A stretch of DNA of 64,000 nucleotides from Pseudomonas sp. DG56-2. GTDB taxonomy: Bacteria > Pseudomonadota > Gammaproteobacteria > Pseudomonadales > Pseudomonadaceae. Positions 11,996 to 20,876 of the stretch are shown in pieces. The stretch is taken from the NCBI RefSeq assembly GCF_004803755.1, contig NZ_CP032311.1, positions 5,358,001 to 5,422,000 of the forward strand, in the 5' to 3' direction. Made by a program: the position numbers and the translations under genes. The notes beneath the pieces are model-generated. The model was not told the DNA's origin, searched no databases, and worked only from the letters and a program-made list of their open reading frames with translations. Positions within the stretch are counted from its first letter, which is position 1. Each line of letters opens with the position of its first letter.

Positions 11996-12070
11996 GGCGG
12001 CAAGCTTCAAGGGGTAAGCAGGCGCGGCTCGCGCTGCCCTGCTTTTACCCTGTCGCTTGCCGCTTGTAGC
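11996..12070. repeat. Palindromic GCAAGC-type intergenic element, copy 1
   Basis: The left arm GCGGCAAGCTTCAAGGGG, continuing as TAAGCAGG, mirrors the right arm CCTGCTTTTACCCTGTCG, continuing as CTTGCCGC. The two arms form one long imperfect hairpin between ahcY and metF. The motif CAAGGGGTAAG also occurs in the copy at 31537. It ends about 20 bases before the metF start codon. Confidence 0.7.
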
Positions 12071-12091
12071 TAGCCGCCCAAGGAATCTTGT

Positions 12092-12937
12092 ATGTCTCAG
12101 GAACGTCGTTACAGCTTCGAGTTCTTCCCGACCAAGACCGATGCTGGACATGAAAAACTGCTCGCCACTGCTCATCAGCTGGCCAGCTACAACCCGGATT
12201 TCTTCTCCTGCACCTACGGTGCCGGTGGCTCTACCCGCGACCGCACGCTGAACACTGTGCTGCAGTTGGAAAGCGAAGTTAAGGTCCCTGCCGCGCCGCA
12301 CCTGTCCTGCGTCGGTGACAGCAAGGAAGACCTGCGCAGCCTGCTGGCCCAGTACAAGGCCGCCGGTATCAAGCGTATCGTTGCCCTGCGCGGTGACCTG
12401 CCTTCGGGCATGGGCATGGCCAGTGGGGAACTGCGCTACGCCAACGAACTGGTCGAATTCATTCGCCAGGAAAGCGCCGATCACTTCCATATCGAAATCG
12501 CCGCTTACCCGGAAATGCATCCTCAAGCGCGCAATTTCGAGGATGACCTGGCCAATTTCGTACGCAAGGCCAACGCCGGTGCCGACAGCGCCATCACCCA
12601 ATACTTCTTCAACGCCGACTGCTACTTCAACTTCGTCGAACGCGTGCAGAAGCTTGGGGTGAACATTCCTGTAGTGCCGGGGATCATGCCGATCACCAAC
12701 TACAGCAAGCTGGCACGTTTCTCCGACGCTTGCGGCGCCGAGATTCCTCGCTGGATCCGCAAGCAACTGGAAGCCTATGGCGATGACGTCAAGAGCATCC
12801 AGTCGTTCGGTGAAGAAGTCATTACCCACATGTGCGAACAACTGCTGCAAGGTGGTGCACCCGGGCTGCACTTCTACACCCTGAACCAGGCCGATCCAAG
12901 CCTGGCGATCTGGAACAACCTCAAGTTGCCTCGTTGA
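12092..12937 (+). CDS. metF: 5,10-methylenetetrahydrofolate reductase
   Basis: MetF is a flavoprotein that reduces 5,10-methylene-THF to 5-methyl-THF, the methyl donor for methionine synthesis. The 281 residues show YSFEFFPTKTDAGHEKL with the catalytic Glu, FSCTYGAGGSTRDRT, and the FAD-contacting ALRGDLPSGMG. The ATG at 12092 follows AAGGAA. As the partner of ahcY it regenerates methionine from the homocysteine that AhcY releases, and it probably shares the riboswitch-controlled message. Confidence 0.97.
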   Translation: MSQERRYSFEFFPTKTDAGHEKLLATAHQLASYNPDFFSCTYGAGGSTRDRTLNTVLQLESEVKVPAAPHLSCVGDSKEDLRSLLAQYKAAGIKRIVALRGDLPSGMGMASGELRYANELVEFIRQESADHFHIEIAAYPEMHPQARNFEDDLANFVRKANAGADSAITQYFFNADCYFNFVERVQKLGVNIPVVPGIMPITNYSKLARFSDACGAEIPRWIRKQLEAYGDDVKSIQSFGEEVITHMCEQLLQGGAPGLHFYTLNQADPSLAIWNNLKLPR

Positions 12938-12974
12938 TCGATCCGCTCCACCGCTGGATACCCGGCACGCGTAT

Positions 12975-13005
12975 TGCGCACGTCTACTAGCCATGGGCGT
13001 GCGCA
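12975..13005. promoter_or_regulatory. GC-rich hairpin before the solute-binding protein gene
   Basis: TGCGCACG (12975-12982) pairs with CGTGCGCA (12998-13005) around a 15-base loop. An in-frame ATG at 12993 lies in the loop. No T-run follows, so it is not a classical terminator. It could end the metF message or affect translation of the next gene. Confidence 0.4.
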
Positions 13006-13022
13006 CGTCGTACTCTCCAGAT

Positions 13023-13808
13023 ATGCCCGATTTCACCCGCCTATTGACCGCCCTGCTGCTTACTTGCCTGAGCGCGTTTGCCCATGGCGAGAAGCTTCGC
13101 ATCGTCACCGAACCCTGGGCACCCTATGTGTACCTTGAGAACGGTCAGGCAAAAGGTATCGATTACGATGTCACCGTCGAAGTCTTCAAGCGCCTTGGCG
13201 TTGAAGTGGAATGGCAGTTCCTACCCTGGAAGCGCTGCCTGGCGATGATCGATCAAGGCCTGGCGGATGGCATCCTGGATATCTTCCAGACTGAGCAACG
13301 CGGCACCCAGCTGTTCTATCCCAATGAACCGCTATCGAACGTAGAGTTTGTCCTTTTCTATGCCAATGCCCGCCCCCATTCGATCAACCGCCTGCAGGAT
13401 CTGCGCGGCCTGACTGTCGGTACCTCCCCTGGCTACGTGTACGCCTCGGCCTTCAGTGAGTCGCCGCTGTTCACCCGTGAACCTGCGCCAACCCATGAAG
13501 CGAATTTCGGCAAACTGCAGCGAGGACGCATTGATTTGCTGATAACCGACCGCCGCGTAGGCCGCCACCTACGAAAGGACCTGGGGCTCGAACGAGAAAT
13601 CAGCGAACTGCCGCTGGTGGTCAGCACCCAAAGCCAGTACCTGGCCATACGCCGCAACGCCGGTATGCAGGAACTCATGCAACGCTTTGCCATCGAACTA
13701 CGAAATTTCAAGCAAGAACCCGCCTTTACGGCGCTGAATGCCCGCTATGCTGGCATTCCAGAAAATTTTCCAGCCACCGTTGAGCAGCAGGAACGCAGCA
13801 CGCCTTGA
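13023..13808 (+). CDS. Orphan periplasmic solute-binding protein, family 3
   Basis: This protein has a signal peptide (MPDFTRLLTALLLTCLSAFAHG) followed by a type 3 solute-binding domain. It begins KLRIVTEPWAPYVYLENGQAKGI and contains DYDVTVEVFKRLGVEVEW and GLTVGTSPGYVYASAF. Such proteins bind amino acids or small polar solutes in the periplasm. No permease or ATPase genes are adjacent, so it may serve a remote transporter or a sensor. ATG 12993, 10 codons upstream, is an alternative start; neither has a clear ribosome-binding site, and 13023 was chosen for its better signal peptide. Confidence 0.82.
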   Translation: MPDFTRLLTALLLTCLSAFAHGEKLRIVTEPWAPYVYLENGQAKGIDYDVTVEVFKRLGVEVEWQFLPWKRCLAMIDQGLADGILDIFQTEQRGTQLFYPNEPLSNVEFVLFYANARPHSINRLQDLRGLTVGTSPGYVYASAFSESPLFTREPAPTHEANFGKLQRGRIDLLITDRRVGRHLRKDLGLEREISELPLVVSTQSQYLAIRRNAGMQELMQRFAIELRNFKQEPAFTALNARYAGIPENFPATVEQQERSTP

Positions 13809-13814
13809 TTGCTC

Positions 13815-13823
13815 TGTTATACT
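13815..13823 (+). promoter_or_regulatory. Extended -10 promoter of the rhlE-type gene
   Basis: TGT followed by TATACT (13818-13823) forms an extended -10 element. It implies a leader of about 200 bases before the ATG at 14033. Long structured leaders are common in DEAD-box helicase messages; no small gene was seen in this one. Confidence 0.45.
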
Positions 13824-14032
13824 CTGGCCTTCCCGCCAGGCTTACGCCCGGACGCTCGGCCTTGCAAAAGGCATCCCGATCGGCAGGACTGCGCGGCCAA
13901 GAGCCCGCCCGCCGCAATCCGGATGTGCATTGAAGACCCTGCTGGACCGGACGCGAGTGCATCAGCCGATGCCTACCGCGCCAGGCAAGATTATCCCATC
14001 GGGCTTAGCCCCCACTAAGAACAGGATTACTC

Positions 14033-15910
14033 ATGTCCTTTGCTTCCCTCGGTCTCTCCGAGGCTCTAGTCAGCGCCATCGAGGCTGCTGGCTATACCCA
14101 GCCCACTCCGGTGCAACAGCGGGCCATTCCCGCCGTGTTGCAAGGTCGCGACCTGATGGTCGCCGCCCAGACAGGTACTGGTAAAACCGGCGGCTTCGCA
14201 CTGCCAATCCTCGAGCGCCTGTTCCCAGGTGGTCACCCAGACAAGTCCCAGCGTCATGGCCCTCGCCAGCCGCGGGTTCTGGTGCTGACCCCTACCCGTG
14301 AACTCGCAGCCCAGGTGCATGACAGCTTCAAGGTCTATGCCCGCGATCTTAAATTCGTCAGTGCCTGCATCTTTGGTGGCGTTGGCATGAACCCGCAGGT
14401 TCAGGCCATGGCACGGGGCGTTGATGTACTGGTAGCTTGCCCGGGCCGACTGCTCGATCTGGCTGGCCAAGGCAGCGTTGACCTGTCTCACGTCGAGACA
14501 CTGGTGCTGGACGAAGCCGACCGCATGCTCGACATGGGCTTCATCCACGATGTGAAGAAGGTTCTCGCCCGGCTGCCAGCCAAGCGCCAGAACCTGTTGT
14601 TCTCGGCAACCTTCTCCAAGGACATCACCGACCTCGCCGACAAATTGCTGCATAACCCCGAGCGCATCGAGGTTACGCCACCAAACACCACGGTCGAGCG
14701 TATCGAGCAGCGCGTCTATCGCCTGCCGGCCAGCCACAAGCGTGCCCTGCTGGCCCACTTGATCACCACCGGTGCGTGGGAACAGGTACTGGTCTTCACC
14801 CGCACCAAGCACGGCGCCAACCGCCTCGCCGAATACCTGGAAAAGCACGGCCTGACCGCCGCCGCGATCCATGGCAATAAAAGCCAGAACGCGCGCACCA
14901 AGGCCTTGGCCGACTTCAAGGCCGGCACTGTGCGCATCATGGTTGCCACTGATATCGCCGCCCGCGGCCTGGATATCGACCAGTTGCCTCACGTGGTCAA
15001 CTTCGAGCTGCCCAACGTCGAAGAAGACTACGTACACCGTATTGGCCGTACCGGTCGTGCTGGCCGTTCCGGTGAAGCCATTTCGCTTGTTGCCCCGGAC
15101 GAAGAAAAACTGCTCAAAAGCATTGAGCGTGTTACCCGCCAGAAAATCCCGGATGGCGACCTGATGGGCTTCGATGTCTCCAAGGTAGAAGCCGAGAAAC
15201 CTGAAACCCGCGAGCGCCCACAGAACAATCCACGCGGTGGCCGTGGTCAGCGTGCTGATGGCAGCAACGGCGGGCGCAAGGACAAAGGCAAAGATCAGGG
15301 CAAGGAAAAAGGTCGCGAGAAGGACAAGGAAAAAACCGCAGAGAAGTCTGCTGGTGGCCGCCAGGAACGTAAACCACGCGATAACAAGAAGCCACGCCAG
15401 CCACAGTCCACCCAAGCAAGTGCAGTGCCGGCGTCAGGCAATCGTGATCCAGAAGAGTTCCTGGATGACGACATCGATAATTTTGGTAACCGCGCCGACT
15501 ACGTCAGCCCTTATCAGAACAAAGGCAATCAAGGTCGTAACCGTCGCCCTGGCGCGCCCGCGCAAAACGGTGCCGGCGCAAACGGCCAGCAGCGTAGCGG
15601 TGGCGGCCAAGGCCGCAACAACGGCCCACGCAATAGCGCTGGTGGTGCAGCCAATGGCGAAAAACGCGGAGGTTCGCGCAATGGTGGCGGCGGTCAGCAA
15701 CGCCGCGATGGCGGTGCCCGCAATCGCCGCTCGGACAGCGGCAACCAGTCGGGCGAGCCAGCCGTACGCAATCCACGTGAAGGCCAGCCACAACCGAAAA
15801 TCATGCACAAAGAGTCGAAAATCGACCGTTTCCCGACGGCTGAACAGCTTGAGCAGTTGCCAAGCCGTCCGCGCGGCGAGAAGCCTGCACTGCTGACCCG
15901 CAATCGCTGA
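14033..15910 (+). CDS. rhlE: DEAD-box ATP-dependent RNA helicase, RhlE type
   Basis: It unwinds RNA duplexes in the cytoplasm during ribosome assembly, mRNA decay or cold adaptation. The helicase core (residues 1-375) has the Q motif, [11 protein letters not shown] (Walker A), [16 protein letters not shown] and [13 protein letters not shown]. From about residue 385 to the end (625) the chain is low-complexity: first Lys/Asp/Glu-rich with [16 protein letters not shown] runs, then Arg/Gly/Asn-rich with repeated GGGQ/RNGG. Such a tail probably binds RNA and may promote condensation. It is followed by a strong terminator. The exact subfamily name is less sure than the helicase call. Confidence 0.9.
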   Translation: MSFASLGLSEALVSAIEAAGYTQPTPVQQRAIPAVLQGRDLMVAAQTGTGKTGGFALPILERLFPGGHPDKSQRHGPRQPRVLVLTPTRELAAQVHDSFKVYARDLKFVSACIFGGVGMNPQVQAMARGVDVLVACPGRLLDLAGQGSVDLSHVETLVLDEADRMLDMGFIHDVKKVLARLPAKRQNLLFSATFSKDITDLADKLLHNPERIEVTPPNTTVERIEQRVYRLPASHKRALLAHLITTGAWEQVLVFTRTKHGANRLAEYLEKHGLTAAAIHGNKSQNARTKALADFKAGTVRIMVATDIAARGLDIDQLPHVVNFELPNVEEDYVHRIGRTGRAGRSGEAISLVAPDEEKLLKSIERVTRQKIPDGDLMGFDVSKVEAEKPETRERPQNNPRGGRGQRADGSNGGRKDKGKDQGKEKGREKDKEKTAEKSAGGRQERKPRDNKKPRQPQSTQASAVPASGNRDPEEFLDDDIDNFGNRADYVSPYQNKGNQGRNRRPGAPAQNGAGANGQQRSGGGQGRNNGPRNSAGGAANGEKRGGSRNGGGGQQRRDGGARNRRSDSGNQSGEPAVRNPREGQPQPKIMHKESKIDRFPTAEQLEQLPSRPRGEKPALLTRNR

Positions 15911-15929
15911 TTCGGGAATTGCAGAAACA

Positions 15930-15958
15930 AAAACGCCGCCTCTGAGGGCGGCGTTTTT
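15930..15958. terminator. Bidirectional terminator between rhlE and the yceI-type gene
   Basis: AAAACGCCGCC pairs with GGCGGCGTTTT around a short loop, with A-rich and T-rich flanks on the two sides. It can therefore stop transcription from both convergent genes. Confidence 0.92.
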
Positions 15959-15974
15959 GTTGGTGCAGCAGAAT

Positions 15975-16553
15975 TTACTTCTGCTTCACGCCTTCAACCG
16001 AGATGTCCAGGTCCAAGGTCTGGGAAGTAGCGCCCGGGCCTTTGATACCGAAGTCATTCAGGTTCAGGGTGGTGGTGGCATTGAAACCAGCACGCTCACC
16101 GCCCCATGGATCCTTGCCTTCGCCGTTGAAGGTCGCTTTGAAGGTTACCGGCTTGGTAACGCCGTGCATCGTCAGGTCGCCCGTTACGTCAGCCGTTTTC
16201 TCGCCGGTCGATTTGACGCTGGTGGAGACAAACTTGGCTTCTGGGTACTTCTTGACGTCGAGGAAGTCAGCGCTGGCGATGTGCTTGTCTCGCTCAGCGT
16301 GGTTGGACCACAGGCTGGCGGTTTTCAGATCGACAGCGATTTTGCTCGCTTCAGGCTTTGCCGAGTCCCAGCTGAAAGTACCATCGAAGTCCTTGAAGGT
16401 ACCGTGAATGAAGCTATAACCCAGGTGGCTGATTTTCCAATCAACGAAGGCGTGCTGGCCTTCCTTGTCGATCTTGTAGTCTGCAGCCATGGCTTGACCG
16501 GCCGAGAGCAGTGCAGTACCGAGCGCCAGAGCGGCAAAAGTCTTTTTCAACAT
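15975..16553 (-). CDS. YceI-family periplasmic lipid-binding protein
   Basis: This 192-residue protein has a signal peptide ([23 protein letters not shown]). It carries a YceI lipocalin-like barrel: [22 protein letters not shown] near the mature N-terminus, then KYPEAKFVS and [14 protein letters not shown]. The family binds isoprenoid or amphiphilic lipids in the periplasm; some members are induced by alkali or stress. The cytochrome b561 gene lies 33 bases upstream on the same strand, a common pairing that suggests a ubiquinone- or isoprenoid-linked redox role. Confidence 0.93.
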   Translation of the reverse strand: MLKKTFAALALGTALLSAGQAMAADYKIDKEGQHAFVDWKISHLGYSFIHGTFKDFDGTFSWDSAKPEASKIAVDLKTASLWSNHAERDKHIASADFLDVKKYPEAKFVSTSVKSTGEKTADVTGDLTMHGVTKPVTFKATFNGEGKDPWGGERAGFNATTTLNLNDFGIKGPGATSQTLDLDISVEGVKQK

Positions 16554-16586
16554 GCTTCTATATCCCTTTGGAGTTGAGGTAGAACA

Positions 16587-17138
16587 TCAAGCTTTGCGGC
16601 CCAGCATTCGCTTAAGGGTCGCGTCACGGTCGATAAAATGGTGCTTCAGGGCTGCCAGGCCATGCAGACCGGCAAAGATCACCAGGCCCCAGGCCAGGTA
16701 AAAATGGATTTCACCCGCGACATCCGCCTGATCAGGCAAGTTGCTGATCAGTGCAGGTACCTCGAAAAAGCCGAAGACCGGAATGCCAACGCCATCGGCG
16801 GTAGAAATTAGGTAGCCGGCCGTCATTACCGCGAACAGCCCGAAGTAAAGCAGGCTGTGCCCGGCTTTGGAGGCTGCACGCGTCAGTTTGCCGTGGTTGG
16901 GGAGCGCTGGTGGTGGCGGGCTCATGAAGCGCCAGGCCACACGCCCCAGCATGACAGCCAGCAGCACCAGGCCAATACTTTTGTGCAGGTCTGGAGCCGA
17001 CTTACGCCAAGGGCTGTAGTAGTCCAGGCCCATCATCCACAGGCCAAGCCCGAACAGTCCGAAAACGGCCAAAGCCACGCCCCAATGCATGACGATGCTG
17101 ACCAGACCATAACGAGAAGATGAATTGCGCAGTTGCAT
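16587..17138 (-). CDS. Cytochrome b561
   Basis: This is a 183-residue, four-helix inner-membrane dihaem cytochrome. It begins with the family pattern RYGLVSIVMHWGVALAVFGL, containing a haem-ligand His. Further ligand histidines lie in HKSIGLVLLAVML, KAGHSLLYFGLFAVM and HFYLAWGLVIFAGLHGLAAL. It moves electrons between ubiquinol and periplasmic acceptors. It is the first gene of the pair with the YceI-type gene. Confidence 0.93.
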   Translation of the reverse strand: MQLRNSSSRYGLVSIVMHWGVALAVFGLFGLGLWMMGLDYYSPWRKSAPDLHKSIGLVLLAVMLGRVAWRFMSPPPPALPNHGKLTRAASKAGHSLLYFGLFAVMTAGYLISTADGVGIPVFGFFEVPALISNLPDQADVAGEIHFYLAWGLVIFAGLHGLAALKHHFIDRDATLKRMLGRKA

Positions 17139-17287
17139 TGCCGTGTTTCCCTGTAAGAACTGTGCCTAAGACTAACGAGTTAAATATCGAATTAAAGCGG
17201 AAAATTTCGCTCTGAAATATCGAGAAAAACGATTGTTAGTGTGTAACAGCGCTATTAAGGAAACATTAACTAGGTGGGAAAGTGCAA

Positions 17288-17355
17288 CTGCAGGAGCGGG
17301 CTTGACCGGCGATTGGCAGAGCCAGGCTCATCGCCGTGCAGGCCCGCTCCTGCAG
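17288..17355. repeat. REP element pair
   Basis: CTGCAGGAGCGGGC (17288-17301) and GCCCGCTCCTGCAG (17342-17355) are perfect 14-base inverted arms. Inside them, CGGCGAT and ATCGCCG also pair. This is the canonical P. putida REP unit in a head-to-head pair. It lies between the amine oxidase stop and the cytochrome b561 promoter region. Confidence 0.88.
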
Positions 17356-17374
17356 TTTTTCAAGGCTTCAGGTG

Positions 17375-19180
17375 TCACTGCGCCTTGGCTTGAACGTTGG
17401 CTGCTGGTTTTTTAACCGCTGCAGCTTTTTTCGCCTGCTCGGACTTCGCCACCGGTTTTTTCGCCGGAGCATGCTTGACGGGTGCCTTGGCTGGGGCCGC
17501 CTTGACCGGTGCTGGCTTAGCCGGCTCTTCCTTGGCAACCGGTGCCACCACAGGTGCTGCTACCGGTGCTGGAGCAGCCGCCGCTTCAGCAGGCTTGAGC
17601 GCTGGTTTTTCGACCGGCTTTTCGTCACTGCCAAACATCCGCGAGAAGAAGCCAGGTTTGCTTTCTTCCTTTTTCACCGCCTCTGGCGCTTTGGCAGGCT
17701 TATCGGACGAGCCACCGAACAGGTTCGAGAAGAAGTTGCCCTTGCTTGCTGCCACTGCAGTGGCAGCGGCAGCTACTGGAGCGGCATTGACCGGATCGAA
17801 CGACTTGCCCGCTGCCAGGTCCTGTACTTGGCTGGCGGCACGTTGACCGCTGCGCAGTGCGCCTTCCAGGGTGCCCGGATAAAGCGCATCGGTGTGTTCG
17901 CCCGCAAAGGCAACACGTTGCACCGGACGCTCCCACAGACGCCAGAACTTGCTGATCTGCCCTGGGCCATAGGCCAGGTAAGCGCCACCCATGTTGGCGT
18001 CGGTGCTGTAACGGCGTACTTCGTAGCCGGTAAAGGCACCACGAGCCTGTGGATAAAACGCATGCAGACGGATCAGCACTTGATCGACCATCTGCTTGTC
18101 GCCGAAGGCCTGCAACAGACGGGCGTTATCACCCGACAGGTTAATCACCACGTTAGCCCCACCCTTGAGTGCAGGCTCGATCCACAGCATGCCAAGGCCG
18201 GCGTTACTGAAGATTTCGCCAGACATCCGTGCGCGGCTCTCCCAGACCGGATTCTTGAACTTGAGCAGCAACTGGTCGCGCCAGCCATAGTTGGTGCCTT
18301 TGAGCGCCGCTACGTGCTTGTTGTCCAGGCCGGGAATCATCTGGATTTTTGCCAGGGCGCGCAGTGGAACGGCCAGCACGACATAATCGGCCTGGTAGCC
18401 AACGCTGCCGACCTTGACCGTGACACCGTTCTTGTCCTGGGTAATGGCGCTGACCGGCGAGCTGGTCTTGATGGTTTTCAGTTGTTTGACGAATGCCTGG
18501 GCCAACACCGGGCTGCCACCTGGCAAGCGTGCGGCTCGCAGGTCGCGGTCGCTGACACCGCGATAGACGCGGGTTTGCTGGGCAAAGTAAAGCAGCGACA
18601 GACGCGACGGCTCGTCATAACGGGTACGGATCTGCTGGTTGATCAGTTGGCGCGCGGTGGTTGGCAACTGCAGCTTGTCCAGCCAGGAGGACACGTTCAG
18701 CTGATCGAGGGCGAACAGGGTGCTGTTGGCTGCCGGGTTCTGCGGGTCGTCGATCGAACGCGCCAGATCGTCGAGGGTTTTCTCATAACGCTTGAGTGCC
18801 TCGGCAGTGACCGGCTGTTTGGTAGCCAGGTCGGTCGCGCTATAGTATTCACCATCGATCAGGTAGCCCGGGACGCGAACAAACTCCGGGGCCGGAAGGG
18901 TGTTGATCTTGAAGGTATCGAGGTACTGATTGAGGGTTGGTTGGGCCTTGCTGTTGCCAATCCACTCGCTGGTGGCCAGGCCCGAACGCCCACCCATGCC
19001 CGACTTGGCTTCAAGCAAGGTTACCTGCCAGCCTTTGGCCTGCAACTCGTAAGCCGCCGTAAGGCCTGCCAGACCACCGCCGACGACGATGGCTGTCGGG
19101 GTTTTGTCCTTGGCCAGCGCAGCGCCACTGAACAGTCCTATCATTACCAGCGCACAGGCGCGCAGCCAACCAGCAGACAT
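17375..19180 (-). CDS. Exported FAD-dependent amine oxidase with Lys/Ala/Pro-rich C-terminal tail
   Basis: After a signal peptide (MSAGWLRACALVMIGLFSGAALA), a Rossmann motif VVGGGLAGLTAAYEL begins near residue 33. The flavin amine-oxidase fold follows, ending with FAGEHTDALYPGTLEGALRSG near residue 440. It probably oxidises an amine, with FAD bound. The last ~140 residues are different: two related segments, GNFFSNLFGGSSDKP and PGFFSRMFGSDEKP, then a basic Ala/Pro/Lys repeat tail resembling AlgP or histone H1. ATG 19180 has GGAG 8 bases upstream and gives 601 residues; the longer open frame to 19510 overlaps bioA and was rejected. The substrate is unknown. Confidence 0.83.
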   Translation of the reverse strand: MSAGWLRACALVMIGLFSGAALAKDKTPTAIVVGGGLAGLTAAYELQAKGWQVTLLEAKSGMGGRSGLATSEWIGNSKAQPTLNQYLDTFKINTLPAPEFVRVPGYLIDGEYYSATDLATKQPVTAEALKRYEKTLDDLARSIDDPQNPAANSTLFALDQLNVSSWLDKLQLPTTARQLINQQIRTRYDEPSRLSLLYFAQQTRVYRGVSDRDLRAARLPGGSPVLAQAFVKQLKTIKTSSPVSAITQDKNGVTVKVGSVGYQADYVVLAVPLRALAKIQMIPGLDNKHVAALKGTNYGWRDQLLLKFKNPVWESRARMSGEIFSNAGLGMLWIEPALKGGANVVINLSGDNARLLQAFGDKQMVDQVLIRLHAFYPQARGAFTGYEVRRYSTDANMGGAYLAYGPGQISKFWRLWERPVQRVAFAGEHTDALYPGTLEGALRSGQRAASQVQDLAAGKSFDPVNAAPVAAAATAVAASKGNFFSNLFGGSSDKPAKAPEAVKKEESKPGFFSRMFGSDEKPVEKPALKPAEAAAAPAPVAAPVVAPVAKEEPAKPAPVKAAPAKAPVKHAPAKKPVAKSEQAKKAAAVKKPAANVQAKAQ

Positions 19181-19370
19181 TTTGGCGAACTCCGGATCGA
19201 AACAGATAATTGGGGGGATCCCCCAGGAAAGAGTAGTCGAAGGATACGCCACGCCAAGCGACCTCGCCAGCAACGCCCACATGCCGATTGCATGCCACGG
19301 GTTGTTCTCGGGCGGCGCATTGCATAGGCTTGCCGCGCATGTCCGCGCTGTCGTCGCCAGGAGAAATGAA

Positions 19371-20777
19371 ATGGGCCTCAACCAACAGTGGATGCAACGT
19401 GACCTCAAGGTCCTTTGGCACCCCTGCACCCAGATGAAAGACCACGAGCAACTGCCCCTGATCCCGATCAAGCGCGGCGAAGGCGTATGGCTGGAAGACT
19501 TCGAAGGCAAACGCTATCTCGATGCGGTCAGCTCCTGGTGGGTCAACGTTTTCGGCCATGCCAACCCACGTATCAACCAGCGCATCAAGGATCAGGTCGA
19601 TCAGCTTGAGCATGTGATTCTGGCAGGCTTCAGCCATCAACCGGTCATCGAACTTTCCGAGCGCCTGGTACAGATCACCCCGGAAGGCCTCACCCGGTGC
19701 TTTTACGCTGACAACGGTTCGTCGTGTATCGAAGTCGCGCTGAAAATGAGCTTTCACTACTGGCTCAACAAAGGCCAGCCCGCAAAAAAACGCTTCGTCA
19801 CCTTGAGCAACAGCTACCACGGTGAAACCATTGCGGCGATGTCGGTCGGCGACGTGCCGCTGTTCACCGAGACCTACAAGGCCCTGCTGCTCGACACCAT
19901 CAAAGTGCCAAGCCCCGACTGCTACCTGCGCCCTGAAGGCGTGAGCTGGGAAGAGCACTCGCGCACCCTGTTCCAGGTCATGGAGCAAACCCTTGCCGAA
20001 CATCATGAGACGCTCGCCGCCGTAATCGTCGAGCCGCTGATTCAGGGTGCCGGTGGCATGCGCATGTACCATCCGGTTTACCTCAAGCTGCTGCGCGAAG
20101 CCTGTGACCGCTATGGCGTGCATCTGATCCACGACGAAATTGCCGTCGGCTTCGGCCGCACCGGAACGATGTTTGCTTGTGAGCAGGCCGGTATCCGTCC
20201 CGACTTCCTGTGTCTGTCCAAGGCGTTGACCGGCGGCTATCTGCCGCTGGCCGCGTGCATGACCACCGATGATGTCTACAACGCTTTCTACGACGACTAC
20301 TCGACCTTGCGCGCCTTTCTCCACTCGCACAGCTATACCGGCAACCCGCTGGCCTGTGCAGCGGCGCTGGCGACCCTGGACATCTTCGAGCAAGACAACG
20401 TCATCGAGAACAACAAAGCACTGGCCCAACGCATGGCCAGTGCCACCGCACACCTGGTCGATCACCCGAATGTGGCGGAAGTGCGCCAGACTGGCATGGC
20501 CCTGGCGGTGGAAATGGTTCAGGACAAGGCCAGCAAGACGCCTTATCCGTGGCAGGAGCGTCGCGGCCTGAAAGTATTCGAGCACGCCCTGACCCGCGGC
20601 GCGCTGCTGCGTCCGCTGGGGAGCGTGGTGTACTTCCTGCCGCCTTACGTGATTACCCCGGAGCAAATCGACTTTCTGGCGCAAGTGGCCAGCGAAGGAA
20701 TCGACATTGCCACGCGCGACAGCGTCAGCGTGGCAGTGCCGGGCAATTTCCACCCGGACTTCCGCGATCCGGGCTAG
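19371..20777 (+). CDS. bioA: Adenosylmethionine-8-amino-7-oxononanoate aminotransferase
   Basis: BioA is the PLP enzyme that uses SAM as amino donor to make 7,8-diaminopelargonate in biotin synthesis. The 468 residues show WHPCTQMKDHE near the N-terminus, SSWWVNVFGHANPRIN, the PLP-contacting HDEIAVGFGRTGTMFACE, and LSKALTGGYLPLAA with the Schiff-base lysine. ATG 19371 follows AGGAG. No other bio genes are adjacent; in pseudomonads bioA lies apart from bioBFHCD. It is divergent from the amine oxidase across about 190 bases that include the palindrome GGGGGATCCCCC (19214-19225). Confidence 0.95.
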   Translation: MGLNQQWMQRDLKVLWHPCTQMKDHEQLPLIPIKRGEGVWLEDFEGKRYLDAVSSWWVNVFGHANPRINQRIKDQVDQLEHVILAGFSHQPVIELSERLVQITPEGLTRCFYADNGSSCIEVALKMSFHYWLNKGQPAKKRFVTLSNSYHGETIAAMSVGDVPLFTETYKALLLDTIKVPSPDCYLRPEGVSWEEHSRTLFQVMEQTLAEHHETLAAVIVEPLIQGAGGMRMYHPVYLKLLREACDRYGVHLIHDEIAVGFGRTGTMFACEQAGIRPDFLCLSKALTGGYLPLAACMTTDDVYNAFYDDYSTLRAFLHSHSYTGNPLACAAALATLDIFEQDNVIENNKALAQRMASATAHLVDHPNVAEVRQTGMALAVEMVQDKASKTPYPWQERRGLKVFEHALTRGALLRPLGSVVYFLPPYVITPEQIDFLAQVASEGIDIATRDSVSVAVPGNFHPDFRDPG

Positions 20778-20787
20778 CAGCGACCCT

Positions 20788-20853
20788 CTGCAGGAGCGGG
20801 CTTGCCCGGTGATCAGGCGCTACCCACACTGCTGGGCAGCCCGCTCCCACAGC
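20788..20853. repeat. REP element pair between bioA and rsmE
   Basis: CTGCAGGAGCGGGCTTGCCC and GGGCAGCCCGCTCCCACAG form inverted arms with the P. putida REP core GAGCGGGCTTGCCCG. It fills most of the bioA-rsmE gap and ends about 24 bases before the rsmE start. Confidence 0.85.
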
Positions 20854-20876
20854 TAACATCTATCCAGAGTTTTCAC

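Noticed and set aside
17288..17355. Repeats considered as a CRISPR remnant or transposon end
   Set aside because: Paired inverted REP arms without spacer arrays, cas genes, target duplications or transposase.
19214..19225. GGGGGATCCCCC palindrome between bioA and the amine oxidase gene
   Set aside because: A perfect but short, isolated palindrome with no second copy or linked regulator; not enough to call an operator.
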